This document shows, in pieces, positions 20,893 to 23,385 of a stretch of 23,385 nucleotides of DNA. Made by a program: the position numbers and the translations under genes. Source of the DNA: a virus; the IMG/VR virus record IMGVR_UViG_3300032224_000746, positions 1 through 23,385 of that record; one strand, given 5' to 3'. The notes beneath the pieces are model-generated. The model saw only the letters and a list, made by a program, of their open reading frames with translations, had not been told where the DNA came from and made no database searches. Each line of letters starts with the position of its first letter. The stretch's first letter is position 1.

Positions 20893-21003
20893 CATTACTC
20901 ACTTGTCCAACGCAAGTAGAAGTGTGTAATGTTCTAGGTTGCCTATAAGAAAATCAAGCCCGTAATGTTGTCGGTGGATAGTGGGAGAACAATCTCCCTA
21001 GTA
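20893..21003 (+). repeat. Cassette leader 18: inverted arm, B, A and leader hairpin
   Basis: The inverted arm CATTACTCACTT is at 20893-20904, B at 20920-20931, and A at 20956-20982 (triplet TTG). The leader hairpin GGGAGA-ACAA-TCTCCC (20983-20998) lies between TAGTG (20979) and TAGTA (20999). Confidence 0.85.
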
Positions 21004-21014
21004 TGGAGGTGGGT

Positions 21015-21317
21015 ATGTCTATGGCGAAACATTGGAACAAGGTGGAGGCGTGGCTCCACGACGCTAAGGGTATCGCGTTTGACGATTGCCACAAGATTTA
21101 TGTCTTGATGGACGAAGAGCAGATGGCTTTGATGAAGGAGTACGGGTATGACCCGCTGATTTCTTCCGACACAATGACTATTGACGAGATGCTCAGCACG
21201 CTGAAACTTTGGTACAAGAAGTCGTGTATGTTGCGATTTATCAACGCGGTGAGCACGAATCACGAAGACCCGAACTTGGGCTTTGTTGATCTGATCCCGC
21301 AAGGTGCTGACGAGTAA
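21015..21317 (+). CDS. Conserved phage protein (EYGYDPLI type), unknown function
   Basis: The product is 100 residues from the ATG at 21015 after GGAGGTGGGT; a second ATG two codons later is also possible. Recognisable conserved segments are LMDEEQMALMKEYGYDPLI, LSTLKLWYKKSCMLRFINAV and LGFVDLIPQG, a pattern I have seen in uncharacterised proteins of actinobacteriophages. It is acidic, helical and cytosolic. The stop TAA overlaps the next element A. Confidence 0.8.
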   Translation: MSMAKHWNKVEAWLHDAKGIAFDDCHKIYVLMDEEQMALMKEYGYDPLISSDTMTIDEMLSTLKLWYKKSCMLRFINAVSTNHEDPNLGFVDLIPQGADE

Positions 21318-21342
21318 GCCCGTAATGATGTCGGTGGATAGT
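21316..21342 (+). repeat. Element A copy 19 (compact)
   Basis: The triplet is ATG. It starts within the preceding TAA and is followed by GAGGAGGTGGTT and the ATG at 21355. Confidence 0.88.
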
Positions 21343-21354
21343 GAGGAGGTGGTT

Positions 21355-21621
21355 ATGAGTAAGGCTGATGGGTTTGGTATCCGTCATCGCGATTGTGGTG
21401 GTCGGCTGATGTCGCAAGAGGCGACTATTGTCTACCACTCAATAGAGGCAGACGGCAAGGGTAGTTGGAAGTATGACGGGTGGGAAGTTGGTCGTGATGA
21501 ATCAACTGACCAGATCGGCTTCTCCTGTGATCTATGCGACGAAACAATCCCGTGGTCTGGATTTGAGATGATTCAGACTGACGAAGATTGGTGGGGGTTT
21601 TATGGTGGCAAGAGTGTCTGA
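21355..21621 (+). CDS. Hypothetical protein with Cys pair, unknown
   Basis: The product is 88 residues. RDCGGRL near the N-terminus and CDLCDE near residues 59-62 could form a zinc ribbon; between them is EATIVYHSIEADGKGSWKYD. The C-terminus is Trp-rich (WSGFEM...DEDWWGFYGG). GAGGAGGTGGTT precedes the ATG. The 3' end overlaps the next gene by 20 bases. Confidence 0.75.
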   Translation: MSKADGFGIRHRDCGGRLMSQEATIVYHSIEADGKGSWKYDGWEVGRDESTDQIGFSCDLCDETIPWSGFEMIQTDEDWWGFYGGKSV

Positions 21622-21829
21622 CGAGGTTGGCGTAGAGGTAATGGGATTCACGGCTACGGATGTCCTAGCGGTAATCCGCGAAGACGAGGACTTTATGTCG
21701 GAGGCTGAGGCTGAGAAGTTTCTGCGCGTAATGGGCAGAAAGTTTCAGGATCGCCTAACTGAGGAGGGCTTTGATATCCTCAGAACATTTGTAGAGATGT
21801 ACCGCAAGGAGGTGGCTGATAATGGCTGA
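21602..21829 (+). CDS. Hypothetical helical protein, unknown
   Basis: The product is 75 residues from the ATG at 21602 (GGTGGGGG upstream). An internal ATG at 21641 (MGFTATDVLAVI) also has GAGG nearby and may be the real start. The core is helical and acidic (IREDEDFMSEAEAEKFLRVM; LTEEGFDILRTFVEMYRKEV). No family recognised. It overlaps both neighbours, pointing to one transcript. Confidence 0.68.
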   Translation: MVARVSDEVGVEVMGFTATDVLAVIREDEDFMSEAEAEKFLRVMGRKFQDRLTEEGFDILRTFVEMYRKEVADNG

Positions 21830-22088
21830 GGTAGTAAGTGGTCGCAACTTGACGACCATTGTGCTCAACGAAACGGAGGTTCGGTATCTGCGGGATGTGC
21901 TCTCCGATGTGGAGATTCGGTCGCGGCAAGAAGATTCGTTTGCGGCTACGCAGATTGCCGTGCTCTACGAACTATGGACGGCTGTGTCTGACGCAGAGCA
22001 GTTTGAGCCAGAGGAAGACCTTCTGACTGCGGCTGGTGAGGCGTATCACTTCCGCGAGCCAGACTTGGCTGAGCCAGACGGCAAGTAA
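21822..22088 (+). CDS. Hypothetical acidic protein, unknown
   Basis: The product is 88 residues. TIVLNETEVRYLRDVLSDVE is a helix-type segment also seen in other small phage proteins, and the C-terminus is acidic and unstructured-looking (REPDLAEPDGK). AAGGAGG lies nine bases before the ATG. It overlaps the previous gene by 8 bases, and its TAA stop overlaps the next element A. Confidence 0.74.
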   Translation: MAEVVSGRNLTTIVLNETEVRYLRDVLSDVEIRSRQEDSFAATQIAVLYELWTAVSDAEQFEPEEDLLTAAGEAYHFREPDLAEPDGK

Positions 22089-22113
22089 GCCCGTAATGGT
22101 GTCGGTGGATAGT
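22087..22113 (+). repeat. Element A copy 20 (compact)
   Basis: The triplet is GTG. It overlaps the previous stop by two bases; AGAGGAGGTAGT leads into the ATG at 22126. Confidence 0.88.
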
Positions 22114-22125
22114 AGAGGAGGTAGT

Positions 22126-22356
22126 ATGAACGACGGGTACATTAGGGTTCGGATCAACGATGTTCGTTGGGCAGCATTGTGCTACGACAACGACACGCAC
22201 GCTTGGGGCGGGACAATCTGGGAGAAGTCGGCTGATGGCAACGACTACGCTCTTGGTGCTACCGCAGGGTTCCCTGTTGAGGGCAAGCATAATATCCACA
22301 ATGTCGCGGCACTTGTGGAGAATATCGTGGAAGGAGAGAACGGCTATGGCAAGTAA
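22126..22356 (+). CDS. Hypothetical protein, unknown
   Basis: The product is 76 residues. It begins MNDGYIRVRINDVRWAALCY, followed by WGGTIWEKSADGNDYALG, a beta-rich pattern, and ends with a helix (NIHNVAALVENIVEGENGYGK). The ribosome-binding site is GAGGAGG. No recognised family. It overlaps the next gene by 11 bases. Confidence 0.72.
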   Translation: MNDGYIRVRINDVRWAALCYDNDTHAWGGTIWEKSADGNDYALGATAGFPVEGKHNIHNVAALVENIVEGENGYGK

Positions 22357-22522
22357 TAAACTTCGGATGGCTAAGAAGGTAAGGTCGCTCCGCCCGTACT
22401 CCGTGATCCTCGCTGAGGCACGAGAGCGCGAGCGAAAGACGACCCTGTTGATCGCCTATATGAGCCTTGCTCTGGCGATGTTTGGAATCTACCTTGCGGG
22501 GATCGCAATCGGTAGCAACTAG
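22346..22522 (+). CDS. Small single-pass membrane protein
   Basis: The product is 58 residues. A basic N-terminal half (MASNKLRMAKKVRSLRPYSV) is followed by EARERERKT and one clear membrane helix at about residues 34-56 (LLIAYMSLALAMFGIYLAGI). Positive charge before the helix suggests the N-terminus stays in the cytosol. GAAGGAG is upstream of the ATG. A role in lysis or exclusion is possible but not indicated by sequence. Confidence 0.72.
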   Translation: MASNKLRMAKKVRSLRPYSVILAEARERERKTTLLIAYMSLALAMFGIYLAGIAIGSN

Positions 22523-22523
22523 C

Positions 22524-22550
22524 AAGCCCGTAATGGGTTCGGTGGATAGT
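22524..22550 (+). repeat. Element A copy 21 (compact)
   Basis: The triplet is GGT, the most divergent in the set. It begins one base after the preceding TAG, and AGGAGGTGGAGTT leads to the ATG at 22564. Confidence 0.86.
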
Positions 22551-22563
22551 AGGAGGTGGAGTT

Positions 22564-23286
22564 ATGCCTAACTGGTGTAAGAATCGGGTACTAGTAATCG
22601 GGGACGAAACGCAACGAGCAGAGGTATCGGCGTTCGTGTACGGCAGCGACGAGCAGAAGTTTGACTTCTCAAAGATCGTCCCGCCGCCAAACACGGCAGC
22701 CTACTCTGCTACGGCAAGCAGCACGGATTATGCTTGCGGCTGTAAGTCTGAGTATGTGGGCGAATCGCCTGACGGGTCGTGGCAGATCAACGGCAAGGAA
22801 GTCGTTGGCGGTCGCTGCCCAGAGCACGATAAGATTTGTATGATGGACTCGCCAGACAACTGGTACAACTGGAATGTTGAGCATTGGGGTACTAAGTGGA
22901 ACGCTGGCGACGAGTATGTTTCTGACGACAATGGTGTCTGGGGATTTGATACGGCGTGGTCGCCAGCCGAGCCTGTGATTCGGGCGTTGGCTGAGCGGTT
23001 CCCCGATATCACTTTCATCCACGATTATGTGGAGCAGGGCATCGCGTTCGTTGGTCGCAAGGTTTACAACGCGCCAGAATCAGACGAGGCTCGCGATAGG
23101 TTTGCGACGATTGTCTGCGGTGGAGACTCTCACTCAGACGAGTGGTATGGCTTCTCGTATGACGAGGAAGTCATCCCTCCTCAGATGCTCCTAACGGAGT
23201 GTGAGATTGACGCTGAGCAGCACGGCACGCTTGTCTGGTGGGCTACGGCTAAGGCTCTATTCCCTGAGGGTGGGTGGGGCGGCTGA
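22564..23286 (+). CDS. Api92/DUF1281-like ferredoxin-fold protein
   Basis: The product is 240 residues. The start MPNWCKNRVLVIGDE matches the hallmark MPNWCxNxLxIxG opening of the Api92/YubB-like (DUF1281) family of phage and plasmid proteins, and VWGFDTAWSPAEPVIRALAE followed by RFPDITFIHDYVEQGIAFVG matches its C-terminal ferredoxin-like part. A Cys-rich insertion lies between (YACGCKSEY ... GGRCPEHDKIC). The family's biochemical role is not established. AGGAGGTGGAGTT precedes the ATG. The gene ends TGATG, overlapping the next start. Confidence 0.85.
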   Translation: MPNWCKNRVLVIGDETQRAEVSAFVYGSDEQKFDFSKIVPPPNTAAYSATASSTDYACGCKSEYVGESPDGSWQINGKEVVGGRCPEHDKICMMDSPDNWYNWNVEHWGTKWNAGDEYVSDDNGVWGFDTAWSPAEPVIRALAERFPDITFIHDYVEQGIAFVGRKVYNAPESDEARDRFATIVCGGDSHSDEWYGFSYDEEVIPPQMLLTECEIDAEQHGTLVWWATAKALFPEGGWGG

Positions 23287-23385
23287 TGCAGACCTTTCTT
23301 CCGTACAATGATTTCGTCAAGTCGGCGCAAGTCCTTGACCGCCAGAGGCTTGGGAAGCAGAGAGTAGAAACACTCCAACTTCTCA
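23286..23385 (+). CDS. MSMEG_6728-like protein, pyrimidine-dimer glycosylase-type (partial, N-terminus)
   Basis: Thirty-three codons are visible before the window ends. MQTFLPYNDFVKSAQVLDRQ followed by RLGKQRVETLQLL matches the conserved start of the MSMEG_6728 family, which is related to the T4 endonuclease V/pyrimidine-dimer DNA glycosylase group; the LDxxRLGKQRVE motif is its most recognisable part. In that group the enzyme excises UV photoproducts. Activity here is inferred only, as most of the protein is outside the window. The ATG overlaps the preceding TGA, so the two genes are coupled. Confidence 0.85.
   Translation, partial: MQTFLPYNDFVKSAQVLDRQRLGKQRVETLQLL

Noticed and set aside
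14801-22538. Element A translated as a conserved peptide (K-P-V-M-x-S-V-D-S)
   Set aside because: The frame is open in each copy but its relation to the following gene varies, several copies hit stops within the leader hairpin, and good ribosome-binding sites favour the downstream ATG. Conservation is better explained at DNA or RNA level.

Overview
The window is part of a tailed double-stranded DNA bacteriophage genome with a long, probably non-contractile tail. The evidence is a complete head and tail morphogenesis module in canonical order with a tape measure protein and a lambda-type tail chaperone frameshift. The host is not proven. Several right-arm proteins (a MSMEG_6728-like start at the right edge, a DUF7417-like protein, an Api92/DUF1281-like protein) are types I associate with phages of Actinobacteria, so an actinobacterial host is my inference. 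I saw no tRNA, rRNA, CRISPR array, insertion sequence or integrase.

Left arm (1-13232, all leftward). In transcription order: small and large terminase, a 48-residue basic protein, a zinc-ribbon protein, portal, a prohead protease fused to a scaffold-like tail, major capsid, a 76-residue protein, a GT4 glycosyltransferase, a very basic 70-residue protein, head-tail connector, tail completion protein, tail terminator, major tail protein, tail assembly chaperones G and G-T joined by a -1 slippery site (GGGAAAG), an intrinsic terminator, and the start of the tape measure gene, which runs off the left edge.

Divergent centre (13233-13723). About 490 bases without a gene separate leftward from rightward transcription. 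They hold poly-T runs and a cluster of CCAGTTTA and CTGCCAGT repeats, and look like a control region or origin. The first rightward gene (13724-14512) is very Ala/Asp-rich and may be a diverged sigma-like protein. It and the following 250 bases are packed with CTAG and almost free of CAG/CTG.

Right arm (14513-23385, all rightward). About two dozen small genes, mostly unknown and several Cys-rich, sit in a highly repetitive modular layout. A 27-base element (AAGCCCGTAATG, a variable triplet, TCGGTGGATAGT; called element A) occurs 21 times, usually just before a ribosome-binding site and start codon. In the 14.7-17.9 kb stretch, and again near 19.2 and 20.9 kb, it follows a related element B (AAGTGTGTAATG), most often exactly 27-28 bases upstream, and B commonly pairs with an inverted arm (CATTACACRCTT). 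Several A copies are followed by a hairpin of changing sequence but constant shape, bounded by TAGTG direct repeats. Many genes at 14.5-17.8 kb end in a strong GC-rich hairpin. In five annotated genes the stop codon is completed by the first two bases of the next element. Together this resembles a gene-cassette array with a shared expression signal. It recalls the start-associated sequences (SAS/ESAS) of cluster K mycobacteriophages but has a different sequence, and it is the most unusual thing in the window.
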